Below the pieces are notes generated by a model that was not told the origin of the DNA, did not search any database, and saw only the letters and a program-made list of their open reading frames with translations. DNA of 64,000 nucleotides from Clostridium sp. KNHs214 (GTDB taxonomy: Bacteria > Bacillota > Clostridia > Clostridiales > Clostridiaceae): positions 496,001-560,000 of the forward strand of contig NZ_JQMW01000013.1 of the NCBI RefSeq assembly GCF_000744935.1. The letters are read 5' to 3'. Shown here piece by piece: positions 1-9,088 of this stretch. Numbering within the stretch: the first letter of the stretch is position 1; each line of letters begins with the position of its first letter. The position numbers were made by a program, and so were the translations under genes.

Positions 1-446
1 TAGTAACTGTTTCTGAGAAAAGTGGAATATACATAAAATCTTACGAAAATGCATATTCATTCATTGAAAAATTTAATGATGAAAATAATCTAAAGCAATT
101 AAGACAAAAGATTAAAGAACTTAAAGAAAAAAAAGATAAGATAGAAATAGAACTTAACAAGAACCTAGATTTACTTTTAGAATATTCAATTCAACTTGAG
201 AAAGCCGATTCCTCTAATCACTATGAAGTAGAAATTTGCAACAATTCTCATATAATAAATAAAACCATATGTGATACAGAATTTTGGAAACACACTAATG
301 CCACTATAATAGCTATAGAACGAAATAATGAAATCTATGTATCTCCTGGCCCATATTTTATTTTTAAAGAAGGAGACATAATTAAATTTATATGTAATGA
401 AGCTAACATTAATAAAGTAAGATCTTACATTGAAGTAACTGAATAA
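1..446 (+). CDS. C-terminal part of a BusR-like regulator (coiled coil plus RCK_C/TrkA-C domain)
   Basis: An open frame enters from the left edge and stops with TAA at 444-446. About 50 residues rich in Lys and Glu (LKQLRQKIKELKEKKDK and onward) form a likely coiled coil. They are followed by a typical RCK_C/TrkA-C domain, with landmarks TEFWKHTNATIIAIERN and VSPGPYFIFKEGDIIKF. RCK_C domains bind nucleotides such as c-di-AMP. The order coiled coil then RCK_C matches the C-terminal half of BusR-type GntR regulators, which repress osmolyte uptake in response to c-di-AMP. The N-terminal DNA-binding part lies outside the window, so a potassium-transport RCK protein is an alternative. A terminator hairpin on the same strand lies at 803-850. 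Confidence 0.6.
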   Translation, partial: VTVSEKSGIYIKSYENAYSFIEKFNDENNLKQLRQKIKELKEKKDKIEIELNKNLDLLLEYSIQLEKADSSNHYEVEICNNSHIINKTICDTEFWKHTNATIIAIERNNEIYVSPGPYFIFKEGDIIKFICNEANINKVRSYIEVTE

Positions 447-474
447 GCATATATTGAGACATAATACATTGAAG

Positions 475-706
475 AAAATCTGATTTTAATTCCGTAATAA
501 ATGTGTAATTTGGGACTGTTCACAATACGCCAAGAACTTCTAAATGTCTCACAGTTAAAGCCCCTAAAGCTTTCAAACTCGCTTCTTACGGCGCTCAAAC
601 AATGAAAGCTTCTTAACGGTTCTTTAACTGTGAGACATAAGAAGTTCTAAGGCTAGTTCAATAGTCCCCAATTACACATTTATTACTACATTAAAATCAG
701 ATTTTT
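475..706. repeat. Long imperfect palindrome, family H1 copy A
   Basis: Two arms of about 100 bases fold on each other around a core containing AAGCTTTCAAACTCGCTTC and TTACGGCGCTCAAAC. The outer arms (AAATCTGATTTTAAT with ATTAAAATCAGATTT) and inner arms (GTCTCACAGTTAAAG with CTTTAACTGTGAGAC) pair. Between them lie short blocks that do not pair: CAATACGCCAAGAA on the left and CTAAGGCTAGTTCAATAGTC on the right. A second copy in the opposite orientation is at 1239-1469. No coding potential. Confidence 0.75.
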
Positions 707-1238
707 AGTTTAATATGTTTATGGTTGGAGAGAGAAGCCTACTAAAGGATGATTTTCCTCCACTATGTTACGGAAAATCTTTAATTAAATAAATGGGATA
801 ACAAAAAGCTATAACTGTTTCATTAAATGGAGTAGTTATAGCTTTTCTTTAAGGGCTTAAAAATTTTTTATTGGCGATAGCCAGCCTAAATACGTAGGCA
901 TGATTAGGATTTATATAAAAATATATAACTTTAATTGTTAGATAAATAAGAACTTGTAGATAAGTAATAAGTAATAGGTAATAGATAAGAAGTAATACCT
1001 CTTACCTGGTCTAAATTACAAATTCTGATTTGTACAAACAACTGCCTTACGGCAAAATGAATTGAATTTTAGTTATTATTTTATTTTAATAGGTACCATA
1101 TAACTTTTCGAAAGGCTCCGCCTAAAAAATATTATGAGCGCCTTCCTATTTATAAATTAAAGATTTTCCATAGCGAAGCGGAGGAAAATTATCCTTTAGT
1201 CAGCTATATTCCTCCTCTGATAGCTTATGCATGAACCG
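707..1238. other. Non-coding stretch between two H1 palindromes
   Basis: No credible gene. It holds the terminator at 803-850, a run of near-identical AAGTAATAGGTAATAG-like short repeats at about 960-1000, and two stretches (about 721-785 and 1150-1238) that share the motif AGGAAAATCATCCTTTAGT in inverted orientation. The second stretch ends in a segment (TAGCTTATGCATGAACCGAAA) whose reverse complement recurs at 41812-41835. Confidence 0.5.
803..850 (+). terminator. Rho-independent terminator
   Basis: Perfect 13-base arms AAAAGCTATAACT (804-816) and AGTTATAGCTTTT (834-846), followed by TTCTTT. The orientation suits the plus-strand gene ending at 446, although 350 bases separate them. Confidence 0.6.
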
Positions 1239-1469
1239 AAAAATCTGTCTTTAAGGTAACAATAAATATATTTTCTTAGACTATTGAGCTAGCCTTAGAA
1301 ATTCTTTGTTTTCAAATTTCAATACCCGTTAAGAAGCTTTCATGTTTGAGCGCCGTAAGAAGCGAGTTTGAAAGCTTTAGGGTATTGAAATTTGAAAACA
1401 TTAGAATTTCTTGGCGTATTGCGAACAGTCTAAAAAATATATTTATTGTGAACTTAAAGACAGATTTTT
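1239..1469. repeat. Long imperfect palindrome, family H1 copy B
   Basis: Inverted relative to copy A at 475-706. It keeps the same core (GCGCCGTAAGAAGCGAGTTTG) and the same unpaired blocks (TTCTTGGCGTATTG and GACTATTGAGCTAGCCTTAG). The paired stem segments are completely different (TTTTCAAATTTCAATACCC with its complement, and AAAATCTGTCTTTAAG with its complement). The 3' half of the rbsR region begins 27 bases to its right. Confidence 0.75.
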
Positions 1470-1495
1470 CTTATTGCACCTGCTTCACAATATTT

Positions 1496-2491
1496 TTACA
1501 CTGTGTCTCTGATTATCAGCTCTGGCTTAAAATAAATCTGCTTTTTCTCGTCCTTATGCTCTATAGTATTTATCAAAAGCTTACATGCTTCCTTTCCCAT
1601 ATGGTATATAGGTTGACCTATGGTAGTGAGTTCTGGCTGCACAAAGCTAGATATTCTTATATTATCAAATCCTATTATAGAAATATCCTCTGGTATCCTA
1701 TATCCTGCTCTTAATAGAACTTTCATGCCTCCTAAAGCCATGGCATCATTTCCATAGAATATGGCATCTACACTTATTTTGGATTTTAATATATTTTGTG
1801 TAACCTTAATTCCACCTTCTGTGGTAAAATCTCCTTCAAAAATAAGCTCGTCCTTATATATGTTTCTATTATTCATTGATTTTTTATATCCATCTAACCT
1901 TTTTTTTGACACACTTAATTCCATAGGACCTGTTACAAATGCTATATGTTTTTTTCCATTTTGTAAGAGATAATCTACGCCTTGTTCTACTCCCTCTTCA
2001 TTAAGGCAATAAACTCCATTAAATTCTTCTACATTTTCCATGTATCTATCCACTAATACAAAAGGTATATTATTATTTTTTAATATATCTATACTTTCAT
2101 CTTTGCCTACTCCGGTTAAAAATATTATGCCATCTACTAATTTACTTATTAAAAGCTTTATATACTGTTCTTCCTTATCGTTTTTATTATCTGTATTGCA
2201 AAGTATCACATTATAATTAAATTTATTAGCTACATCCTCTATGGCTCTAGCTATTTCTGAAAAAAATGGATTCTCTATGTCTGGAAGAATTATACCTATG
2301 GTTTCTGTTTTTTTAGTACTTAAACTTCTAGCCACTGAATTAGGTATATAATTTAACTCTTTTGCTGAATTAAATATTTTTTCTCTAGTACTTTCTGATA
2401 CATTTATTTCTTTATTATTCAAGACCATGGATACAGTTGCCTTAGATACACCTACTGCTTCTGCTATATCTTTTAATGTTGCTTTTTTCAT
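1496..2491 (-). CDS. rbsR: LacI-family transcriptional regulator, ribose repressor
   Basis: 331 residues, the usual LacI/GalR length. The N-terminal helix-turn-helix is TLKDIAEAVGVSKATVSMVL (residues 4-23), with hinge helix around 45-58 (NYIPNSVARSLSTKK). A periplasmic-binding-protein-like effector domain follows, including IGIILPDIENPFFSEIARAI and GFDNIRISSFVQPELTTI. The start ATG is preceded by AGGAGATATT. The gene is last in the ribose cluster, 3' of rbsB and separated from it by a palindromic repeat, so it may have its own promoter. By family knowledge it should bind the near-perfect palindrome at 8091-8135 and be released by ribose or a ribose phosphate. Confidence 0.88.
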   Translation of the reverse strand: MKKATLKDIAEAVGVSKATVSMVLNNKEINVSESTREKIFNSAKELNYIPNSVARSLSTKKTETIGIILPDIENPFFSEIARAIEDVANKFNYNVILCNTDNKNDKEEQYIKLLISKLVDGIIFLTGVGKDESIDILKNNNIPFVLVDRYMENVEEFNGVYCLNEEGVEQGVDYLLQNGKKHIAFVTGPMELSVSKKRLDGYKKSMNNRNIYKDELIFEGDFTTEGGIKVTQNILKSKISVDAIFYGNDAMALGGMKVLLRAGYRIPEDISIIGFDNIRISSFVQPELTTIGQPIYHMGKEACKLLINTIEHKDEKKQIYFKPELIIRDTV

Positions 2492-2602
2492 AATATCTCC
2501 TCAAATCCCTAGGGTGTTATATTTTTTACTTAGATCTTTCTATTTCCTAGCATCATCCTACTAAAACAAAGTGCTATGACCAGCTAGATATTCTATGAAT
2601 AA

Positions 2603-2629
2603 TCCAGGATTTATTAAATAAACCCTGGA
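2603..2629. other. Short inverted repeat upstream of rbsR
   Basis: Arms TCCAGGATTTA (2603-2613) and TAAACCCTGGA (2619-2629) pair with one wobble. There is no T-run, so it is not an obvious terminator. It lies 110 bases upstream of the rbsR start and could be an operator or a transcript structure. Apart from this and the palindrome at 2747-2905, the 421-base gap between rbsR and rbsB shows nothing further. Confidence 0.35.
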
Positions 2630-2746
2630 CTTTAAATACATTTCTTTGCTTGTGAATTTATAGTAGCATAAATAGCAACTATTTCTTAATTATATTTTAC
2701 TTATATTGTTTCCTATGAGCAAGTACCAATTTTATAAAATTAAATT

Positions 2747-2905
2747 AGGTACATGAAAATAAATAACAAGTCAAAGATGCTGGTATATTTTATGTCAGAC
2801 AAGAAAACAGGTTCCGCCGCTAGTAGAACTATCGGTGGTTCTGCTGACGCAGTATGACGCAAAATAGACTAGCATACTGACTTGTTATTTATTTGAATGT
2901 GCCTT
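2747..2905. repeat. Palindromic repeat, family H2 copy A
   Basis: About 159 bases. The left end AGGTACATGAAAATAAATAA and right end TTATTTATTTGAATGTGCCT are roughly complementary, and the interior pairs AGTCAAAGATGCTGGTATA with TAGACTAGCATACTGACTT. The centre carries CAGGTTCCGCC and GGTTCTGCTGACG. Other copies are at 16430-16579, 29237-29394 and 54758-54917. It lies 7 bases past the rbsB stop codon and could serve as its 3' transcript end. Confidence 0.8.
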
Positions 2906-2912
2906 ACCTATA

Positions 2913-3845
2913 TTATTTAGCGTTTTCTTTAGTTACTAGTTTGAGTTCAACTGGTATTAATTTTTTAACTTCTTCACCTTTTGAAGCTTTAACGGCATTT
3001 TCTATTGCTATTGAACCCATTAATTTTGGTTGTTGTGCTACAGTTGCTGTCATCTCTCCAGTTTTAACTGAATTTATAGCATCTTGATTTCCATCAAATC
3101 CTACAACCATAGCTGTTTTCTTAGCTGCTTTTAAAGCCTTTACTGCACCTAGTGCCATTTCATCATTGTGAGCAAATATAGCATCTATTTGTGGTTGAGC
3201 TTGAATTATGTTTTCCATAACAGCTAGACCCTTTTGTCTATCAAAATCTGCAGCTTGCTTTGCAACTAAGTTTATTTTATTATCTTTATCAGCTATATTG
3301 TGGAATCCCTTACCTCTATCTCTTGTAGCTGAAGCTCCTGGTATTCCTTCAAGTTCTACTGCTTTAACTGCTGATTTATCCTTTAACTTATCTACTATAA
3401 ATTTAGCTGCCATTTCTCCACCTTTAATATTATCAGATTCTATGTGAGATGCAACTTCTCCACCATTTGATTTTCTGTCAACTGTTATAACAGGTATCTT
3501 TTGGTCATTAGCTGCTTGAACTGCATTTGCCACAGCATCACTATCTGTAGGGTTTATTATTATAGCAGAAACCCCTTGTTGAACTAAATCCTCAACATTT
3601 GATCTTTCTGTATCAGCTGAATCCTGAGAATTTAAAACTACTATCTCATATCCTAATTCTTTAGCTTTGGCTTCTGCTCCTTCTTTCATGCTTACAAAGA
3701 ATGGATTATTTAAAGTGGATAACACCATTCCTATTTTCTTATTTTCCTTCTTAGTCTCTCCAGCTTTTTGTCCGCACCCTGCCATTAACCCAGTTGTCAA
3801 AGCTAATGATGCTAAAATTGATAAAACTCTCATTTTTCTTTTCAT
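2913..3845 (-). CDS. rbsB: Ribose ABC transporter, substrate-binding lipoprotein
   Basis: 310 residues with a lipoprotein signal: a basic N-terminus, a hydrophobic stretch, and lipobox LMAGC with Cys24. The mature part is a type I periplasmic binding protein (Peripla_BP_4): IGMVLSTLNNPFFVSMKEGA, INPTDSDAVANAVQAA, VDRKSNGGEVASHIESDN, AIFAHNDEMALGAVKAL and VVGFDGNQDAI are characteristic of RbsB. It should be anchored outside the membrane and deliver D-ribose to RbsAC. The ATG is preceded by AGGAGGT. A 249-base AT-rich spacer separates it from rbsC. It is the last transporter gene of the operon, and a palindromic repeat follows directly. Confidence 0.92.
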   Translation of the reverse strand: MKRKMRVLSILASLALTTGLMAGCGQKAGETKKENKKIGMVLSTLNNPFFVSMKEGAEAKAKELGYEIVVLNSQDSADTERSNVEDLVQQGVSAIIINPTDSDAVANAVQAANDQKIPVITVDRKSNGGEVASHIESDNIKGGEMAAKFIVDKLKDKSAVKAVELEGIPGASATRDRGKGFHNIADKDNKINLVAKQAADFDRQKGLAVMENIIQAQPQIDAIFAHNDEMALGAVKALKAAKKTAMVVGFDGNQDAINSVKTGEMTATVAQQPKLMGSIAIENAVKASKGEEVKKLIPVELKLVTKENAK

Positions 3846-4094
3846 ACCTTAGACCTCCTATTTTTCTTGTTAATTTAAAATTTTTCACACTACTTTCTTC
3901 TTTTTATATTAATTACAATTCATCTAAATTATAGATTTTCCATACTAATACTTATTAATTTCTTTTTATAATCAATTATCTTACAAATTGTGTTTACGCA
4001 GTTGCCTCACTTATGGAACATAGAAACCTCTTCTAGTTACGTTAAAACTTCAAAATAAAGTCTGTTCATGTTTATTGGATAAAATTTCAGCTTA

Positions 4095-5039
4095 TTATTT
4101 CTTTCTGCTGTTTACTTTTCTGTCCATAAGTACTGCTAATAATATTACGATACCCTTTACAATAGATTGGTAAAATGGTGAAACATTCATAAGGTTTAAT
4201 CCGTTATTTAATACTCCTATTATTAAAGCACCTATTATGGTTCCTGTTACTGTTCCTTCTCCTCCTGCAAGACTTGTTCCACCAAGTACTACTGCTGCTA
4301 TGGCATCTAATTCAAATCCTGAACCTGCATTTGGTGAAGCTGAACCTATTCTGCTTGTTACTATAATTCCACTTAAAGCTGCAGCTATACCTGATATTAC
4401 ATAAACCATATTTTTAATTTTTATTGTGTTTATTCCTGATAGCCTTGCTGAATCTTCATTGCCACCTAGTGCATATAAATATCTTCCATATCTAGTTTGG
4501 CTTAAAATATAGAATGCTATTACAAATACTACTATAGTAAATATTACTGGCACTGGAATTTGATCTAACAATCTACCATTACCTATAAAACCAAAGCTTT
4601 TCCCTAAACCTGATATAGGTTTTCCATTAGTAAATACATACGTTACCCCTCTAAATATCGTCATGGTTGCAAGCGTTGCTATAAACGCTTGTATTTTTCC
4701 TCTTGAAATAATTATTCCGTTAACTAATCCTACTACTGCACCTAATGCTAGTGCCGCAACCACTGCTAAAAATACATTTCCAGTACTCTTTATAATTACT
4801 GCCGCTACAGCACCACTTATGGCCAATATGGATCCTACAGATAAGTCTATTCCACCAGTTAAAATTACAAATGTCATACCTATAGCAAGAATTGCATTAA
4901 CTGAAACTTGAGTAAATACATTTCTTATATTACTTACAGATAAAAATCTAGGTTCAATTATAGCTATAGCTACACACAATATTAAAAATACAACAAGTGA
5001 TTTATATTTAATTAATGTATTTTTCACATTACTTTTCAT
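4095..5039 (-). CDS. rbsC: Ribose ABC transporter permease
   Basis: 314 residues, strongly hydrophobic, with about eight to ten membrane helices. It has the BPD_transp_2 family signatures AILAIGMTFVILTGGIDLSVGS and AVVLGGTSLAGGEGTVTGT, the latter being the cytoplasmic loop that contacts the ATPase. The start ATG follows AGGAGAGAATT. It forms the membrane channel of the ribose importer with the RbsA ATPase encoded 48 bases upstream. Length and motif order are normal for RbsC. Confidence 0.92.
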   Translation of the reverse strand: MKSNVKNTLIKYKSLVVFLILCVAIAIIEPRFLSVSNIRNVFTQVSVNAILAIGMTFVILTGGIDLSVGSILAISGAVAAVIIKSTGNVFLAVVAALALGAVVGLVNGIIISRGKIQAFIATLATMTIFRGVTYVFTNGKPISGLGKSFGFIGNGRLLDQIPVPVIFTIVVFVIAFYILSQTRYGRYLYALGGNEDSARLSGINTIKIKNMVYVISGIAAALSGIIVTSRIGSASPNAGSGFELDAIAAVVLGGTSLAGGEGTVTGTIIGALIIGVLNNGLNLMNVSPFYQSIVKGIVILLAVLMDRKVNSRKK

Positions 5040-5087
5040 AATTCTCTCCTCTTTTCATATTTCATTTATAGAGTTCAATTTTTACAA

Positions 5088-6590
5088 TTATTTAATTCCT
5101 ACTGCACACTTCATTATAGACTCTTGGCTTGCCTCTTCTCTATTTAGCTCACCAGTTATATTTCCTTCATGCATTACAAGTATTCTGTCGCTTATTCCAA
5201 GAACTTCAGGCATATCAGAAGATATCATTATTACTGCCTTTCCACTTTCTTTTAATGCATTTAAAACATCATATATCTCCTTTTTAGCTCCTACGTCTAT
5301 ACCTCTAGTTGGCTCATCTATTATAAGCACTTTTGGAGATAACATAATCCACTTAGCAAGTATTGCCTTTTGTTGATTACCTCCACTTAAATTCTTTATA
5401 AATTGCTCTGAGCTAGGTGTCTTTACTGATAGTTTTTTAATGTATTCATCTACGTCCTTCTTTTCCTTTTTTCTATCTATAACCTTAAAGGAGTTTTCAT
5501 ATTTTTTAAGATTTGCAAGGGTCATATTATCTCCAACAGACATTCCTAAAACCAAACCCTCCTTTTTTCTATCTTCTGATAGATAGCATATTCCATGGTG
5601 TATAGCATCCTTGGGAGATTTTATCTCCCTTTTTTCTCCATCTATAAATATTTCTCCACTGATTTTTTTGTACTCTCCAAATATAGTCTTAGCAAGTTCT
5701 GTTCTTCCAGAACCCATTAAACCTGCTATCCCTAATATTTCTCCTGCCTTAACCTGTAGGGAAGCATTTTTCACCTTATTTGAATAGTTTAAATCCTTAA
5801 CTTCTAATAGTATTTCTCCAGTATCTACCTTTTTATAAGGAAACTGTTCCTCTAATTTTCTTCCTACAAGCATTGATATAATATCATCATTAGATACATC
5901 TGCTACCATAGCATCTCCAACATATTTACCGTCTCTTAAAACTGTAATTCTATCGCACATCTTAAATATCTCTTCCATTCTGTGAGATATATAAATTATA
6001 GCTATGCCCTTATCTCTTAGTTTTTTTATAACAGTAAATAGATTCTTAGTTTCTACATCTGTAAGGGCTGTTGTAGGTTCGTCCATTATGATTATGCTGG
6101 CATTTTTAGTAAGAGCTTTTGCTATCTCTATCATCTGCATTTCTCCAACGCTTATGTCTCTTACCAAAGTATCTGGATCTATATTACATCCTATTTGATT
6201 TAAGAAATCTAAACTTCTTTCTTTTAATAATTTCTTACTTATTCTCCTAGAAACTTTATTGAATTTTTCATTTCCCAAGAATATATTTTCCCAAACAGTT
6301 AAGTTAGGAAGTACACTTAGCTCTTGATGTATTATAGTTATTCCTTTGCTCTCTGCGTCTTTTATTCCAGTTATTTCGGTTTCTTGTCCTTCTATAAGTA
6401 TCTTTCCTTCATCTTTTTTGTAAACTCCACTTAATATCTTCATAAGTGTTGATTTACCCGCTCCATTTTCACCTAAAAGTCCAAGAACCTCTCCTCCATA
6501 AGCAGAAAGTTGCACATTATCTAAAGCCTTTACCCCTGGGAAGGATTTTGATATATTTTCCATTTTGAGTATAGGTGTTTTACTCTTCAT
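5088..6590 (-). CDS. rbsA: Ribose ABC transporter ATP-binding protein (two ATPase domains)
   Basis: 500 residues from the ATG at 6588-6590, chosen because TAAGGAGAGGATAATT precedes it. An in-frame extension to 6698 would run into rbsD and has no ribosome binding site. It contains two fused ABC ATPase domains, as in all RbsA/MglA-type sugar importers. Domain 1 has Walker [10 protein letters not shown], signature VGEMQ and Walker B IIIMDEPT. Domain 2 has the degenerate Walker [10 protein letters not shown], signature LSGGNQQK and Walker B VLIIDEPT. It energises ribose uptake with RbsC. The 32-base spacing to rbsD supports co-transcription. Confidence 0.92.
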   Translation of the reverse strand: MKSKTPILKMENISKSFPGVKALDNVQLSAYGGEVLGLLGENGAGKSTLMKILSGVYKKDEGKILIEGQETEITGIKDAESKGITIIHQELSVLPNLTVWENIFLGNEKFNKVSRRISKKLLKERSLDFLNQIGCNIDPDTLVRDISVGEMQMIEIAKALTKNASIIIMDEPTTALTDVETKNLFTVIKKLRDKGIAIIYISHRMEEIFKMCDRITVLRDGKYVGDAMVADVSNDDIISMLVGRKLEEQFPYKKVDTGEILLEVKDLNYSNKVKNASLQVKAGEILGIAGLMGSGRTELAKTIFGEYKKISGEIFIDGEKREIKSPKDAIHHGICYLSEDRKKEGLVLGMSVGDNMTLANLKKYENSFKVIDRKKEKKDVDEYIKKLSVKTPSSEQFIKNLSGGNQQKAILAKWIMLSPKVLIIDEPTRGIDVGAKKEIYDVLNALKESGKAVIMISSDMPEVLGISDRILVMHEGNITGELNREEASQESIMKCAVGIK

Positions 6591-6622
6591 AATTATCCTC
6601 TCCTTAAAATTAGCAACTTTTT

Positions 6623-7018
6623 CTAAAAAACCACTCCTGATTTTAATATTATATTTGCATAAGGCGTTTGTTCTCCTGTTCTCACTACAGCCCTGCAATT
6701 TTTAAGTTCTTTTTTCAAATCTTCATGAGTTACAAATGTAATTTTTACATGGCCTATTTCTTTCTTTATTTCTGCAAATATCTCTGGGCTCACTTCCTTT
6801 GTTTCTTTAGCTATTACCACTTCTTCTACTTTTAATTCTGCCAAAACAGCTTTAAGTGTATCCATAAAACTTGGCAAATTCTTTACTAAAGCTAAATCAA
6901 TTCTTCTTGTTTCCTTTGGTATAGGGAGTCCACAATCCCCTATAGCTATGGAATCAGTATGTCCCATTTTTGATATTTCTTCACTTATTGAGCTATTTAA
7001 TAATGTTGTCTTTCTCAT
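6623..7018 (-). CDS. rbsD: D-ribose pyranase
   Basis: 131 residues, full length for RbsD. The N-terminal [29 protein letters not shown] carries the conserved catalytic His (GHTD) and the GDCGLPIP loop. The C-terminal [19 protein letters not shown] is the usual RbsD ending with the active-site Tyr. It interconverts beta-pyranose and beta-furanose forms of ribose so that RbsK can phosphorylate the sugar. The ATG lies two bases after the rbsK stop, and its Shine-Dalgarno sequence GGGGAGG sits inside the last rbsK codons, so the two are probably translationally coupled. Confidence 0.92.
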   Translation of the reverse strand: MRKTTLLNSSISEEISKMGHTDSIAIGDCGLPIPKETRRIDLALVKNLPSFMDTLKAVLAELKVEEVVIAKETKEVSPEIFAEIKKEIGHVKITFVTHEDLKKELKNCRAVVRTGEQTPYANIILKSGVVF

Positions 7019-7020
7019 GG

Positions 7021-7950
7021 CTAGTCCTCCCCGTAAACTTCTATTATTTCTTTTAAATATGGAATTGAAGGCTGAGCTCCTTCTCTCTGAACTGCTATAC
7101 TAGAGCATTTATTTCCGAACTTAACTGCCCTTTTAATCTCTTCAAAACATAAATTATCAGCATTTAATTTACTTGAGAAGCCTCCAATGAATGTGTCTCC
7201 TGCTGCAGTGGTATCTACTGCTTTAACTTTATAAGCCTCTACAATTTCTGATTTATCCCCTGAAATCACAGCTGCACCATTGGCTCCAAGAGTTATTATT
7301 GTATATTTAACGCCTTTGTCCATAAACTTTTCTGCAGCCTCTTTAGCACTGTCTAAATCCTTCACATTTACACCAGTAAGTTCATAAGCTTCTGTTTCAT
7401 TAGGTACAACTATATCTGTATATTTTAAAAGCTGCTCTGGAATTTCTTTAGCTGGTGCTGGATTTAATACTGTAACTTTTCCTGCACCTTTAGCCATTTT
7501 AAAAGCCTCTATGGTAGCTTCTACTGGTGTCTCAAATTGTGATATTAATATTTGACACTCCTTTATAACTTTTTCAGCTTTCTCTATTTCTTCTTTTTTT
7601 ATACTCATATTTGCTCCGGCTGCAACTATTATAGAATTATTTGCCTCCTGGTCTACAGAAATCACTGCTGTACCTGTAGGATTTTTTTCATCCTTAAATA
7701 TAAAATCTACATTTATATCATCCTGTATTAAACTCTTAGTAAGCGCCTCACCAGTACTGTCACTTCCAACCTTTGATATCATATAAACCTCAGATCCCAG
7801 TCTCTTTGCTGCCACTGCTTGATTGGCCCCTTTTCCTCCTGGAACATTTTGAAGGTTATTTGCAAATATAGTTTCTCCTACCTTAGGCATATTATTTACT
7901 TTTAAAACTATATCCATGTTCATGCTTCCAAGCACACACACTTTATTCAT
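7021..7950 (-). CDS. rbsK: Ribokinase
   Basis: 309 residues from the ATG at 7948-7950, which is preceded by AAAGGAGGAAAG; an upstream in-frame start at 7980 lacks a binding site. It is a PfkB/ribokinase-family sugar kinase: N-terminal [20 protein letters not shown] and [15 protein letters not shown] form the sugar pocket, and C-terminal [14 protein letters not shown] contains the GAGD-type catalytic Asp (AAGDTF). It phosphorylates ribose to ribose 5-phosphate. It is the first gene of the rbs operon, with the operator and promoter 140-210 bases upstream. Confidence 0.92.
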   Translation of the reverse strand: MNKVCVLGSMNMDIVLKVNNMPKVGETIFANNLQNVPGGKGANQAVAAKRLGSEVYMISKVGSDSTGEALTKSLIQDDINVDFIFKDEKNPTGTAVISVDQEANNSIIVAAGANMSIKKEEIEKAEKVIKECQILISQFETPVEATIEAFKMAKGAGKVTVLNPAPAKEIPEQLLKYTDIVVPNETEAYELTGVNVKDLDSAKEAAEKFMDKGVKYTIITLGANGAAVISGDKSEIVEAYKVKAVDTTAAGDTFIGGFSSKLNADNLCFEEIKRAVKFGNKCSSIAVQREGAQPSIPYLKEIIEVYGED

Positions 7951-8090
7951 AATCTTTCCTCCTTTTATTTCCAAGTGCAAACTTTCCTTCCACTAGCTCC
8001 TTTTGAAGTGGAAGATTTTTTAATTAAAATCTATAATTCAAGTCTCCATATTTTGATTATTTGCAATTTATGCTTGTACTATACTCAATG

Positions 8091-8158
8091 TATTATTTAG
8101 TTAAACGGTTTAGTAAACCGTTTAACTGAATAATACACTATAAATTTATACCTGTCAA
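8091..8158 (-). promoter_or_regulatory. rbs operon promoter with overlapping RbsR operator
   Basis: On the minus strand, TTGACA (8153-8158), a 17-base spacer and TATTAT (8130-8135) form a near-consensus sigma-A promoter. From the -10 box downstream runs a 45-base palindrome, 8091-8135, with 21-base arms differing at one position and centred on AAACGGTTT/AAACCGTTT, the type of site bound by LacI-family proteins. Its position over the -10 and start site implies repression by steric block. RbsR encoded at 1496-2491 is the obvious candidate. Confidence 0.85.
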
Positions 8159-8280
8159 TAAGTTAATGTAAACATTTAAATAATAATCTTCTGAAAATTT
8201 TGTTAAAAAAATATCTATTATAGATGAGTATCCAATTGTTAACTCTCTTGTATAAATGTATAATAATATTATAATTGAAT

Positions 8281-8430
8281 TTTATCCGATGACTACCTGC
8301 CGTAACACTCCCACTTCTAACAAAGTGCGAGTTAACGGCAGCTACGTCCCTGGATAACGATCTCTAACCTTCAGTTGGAGTAAAAACTCCATCTGAAGCT
8401 AAGAGCTCTGTTTATCACATAAATTTTAAG
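8281..8430. repeat. Double-hairpin palindromic element
   Basis: Two adjacent hairpins. The first is CTGCCGTAACACTCCCACTT paired with AAGTGCGAGTTAACGGCAG. The second is CTCTAACCTTCAGTTGGAGT paired with ACTCCATCTGAAGCTAAGAG around a short A-rich loop. The whole lies in the spacer between the divergent rbs promoter and the C_GCAxxG gene. No T-run, and no reading frame of note. It looks like a small repeat element rather than a terminator. Confidence 0.5.
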
Positions 8431-8564
8431 CGCTACATCACATGAATAAAGGAAATGCGAATATAGTTTTTAATTTAAAATGTAAAATAGGAATTTGTAG
8501 AGTAGGGAAGAGGGAAGAACTAAAAGGTTGAAATTCATAGAGAATTTCTTAAATTTATATTTTA

Positions 8565-8632
8565 TGGGACTTTGGCACTAAGAATAATTTATACAATACA
8601 TTGTATATAAATTACTTAATACGGCATTCCCA
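8565..8632. repeat. Palindrome, family H4 short copy
   Basis: TGGGACTTTGGCACTAAGAA pairs with TACTTAATACGGCATTCCCA around a TTTATACAATACATTGTATATAAA centre. A longer relative with an extra internal segment is at 41871-41967. The right end abuts the Shine-Dalgarno sequence of the gene starting at 8651, so the hairpin could influence its translation. Confidence 0.55.
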
Positions 8633-8650
8633 AAAGGAGTGAATATTAAA

Positions 8651-9061
8651 ATGTTAAGAGAAATTATGAAAAAGTACAGAGACAAAAATAATTATGACTT
8701 AAGCTGTTCTGAAACCATGATTTATGCTGCTAATGAAGCTTACAATTTAAATTTAGATGAAAAAACTTTAAGAACTATGGCTCCTTTCAGTGGCGGCATG
8801 TGGACAGAAAATGCCTGCGGTGCTCTTACTGGTTCACTAGCAGTTTTAGGAATTTTATTTACCGACAAAGTAGCTCACAACAGCGAACATTTAAAAGAAT
8901 TAGTTATTGAGTTTCAAGATAAATTTCAAGATAAACTAAAAAGCAAAATGTGTGTAGACCTTAAGCCCTTACATAGAACAGAAGTGGACGGCTGCAACTC
9001 TATAATGTATGAAGCTGCAGATATATTAGATGAAATCGTTACTAGAGAAATGAAAAAATAA
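8651..9061 (+). CDS. C_GCAxxG_C_C family redox-type protein
   Basis: 136 residues from the ATG at 8651, with AAAAGGAG 11 bases upstream. The four conserved cysteine positions of the family are present: Cys near residue 20 (SCSE), the central motif ENACGALTGSLAVLG, KMCVDL and DGCNS. This family is common in Clostridia and often lies beside metal or redox genes. Its cysteines suggest disulfide or metal chemistry, but no reaction is established. It is a single-gene unit, followed by a palindromic repeat and a bidirectional terminator. Confidence 0.8.
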   Translation: MLREIMKKYRDKNNYDLSCSETMIYAANEAYNLNLDEKTLRTMAPFSGGMWTENACGALTGSLAVLGILFTDKVAHNSEHLKELVIEFQDKFQDKLKSKMCVDLKPLHRTEVDGCNSIMYEAADILDEIVTREMKK

Positions 9062-9088
9062 TAGAAATTATGTTCATATCATATTTGG

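Noticed and set aside
1346-1714. 122-codon plus-strand frame
   Set aside because: Runs through an H1 palindrome and antisense to rbsR; no RBS and no family.
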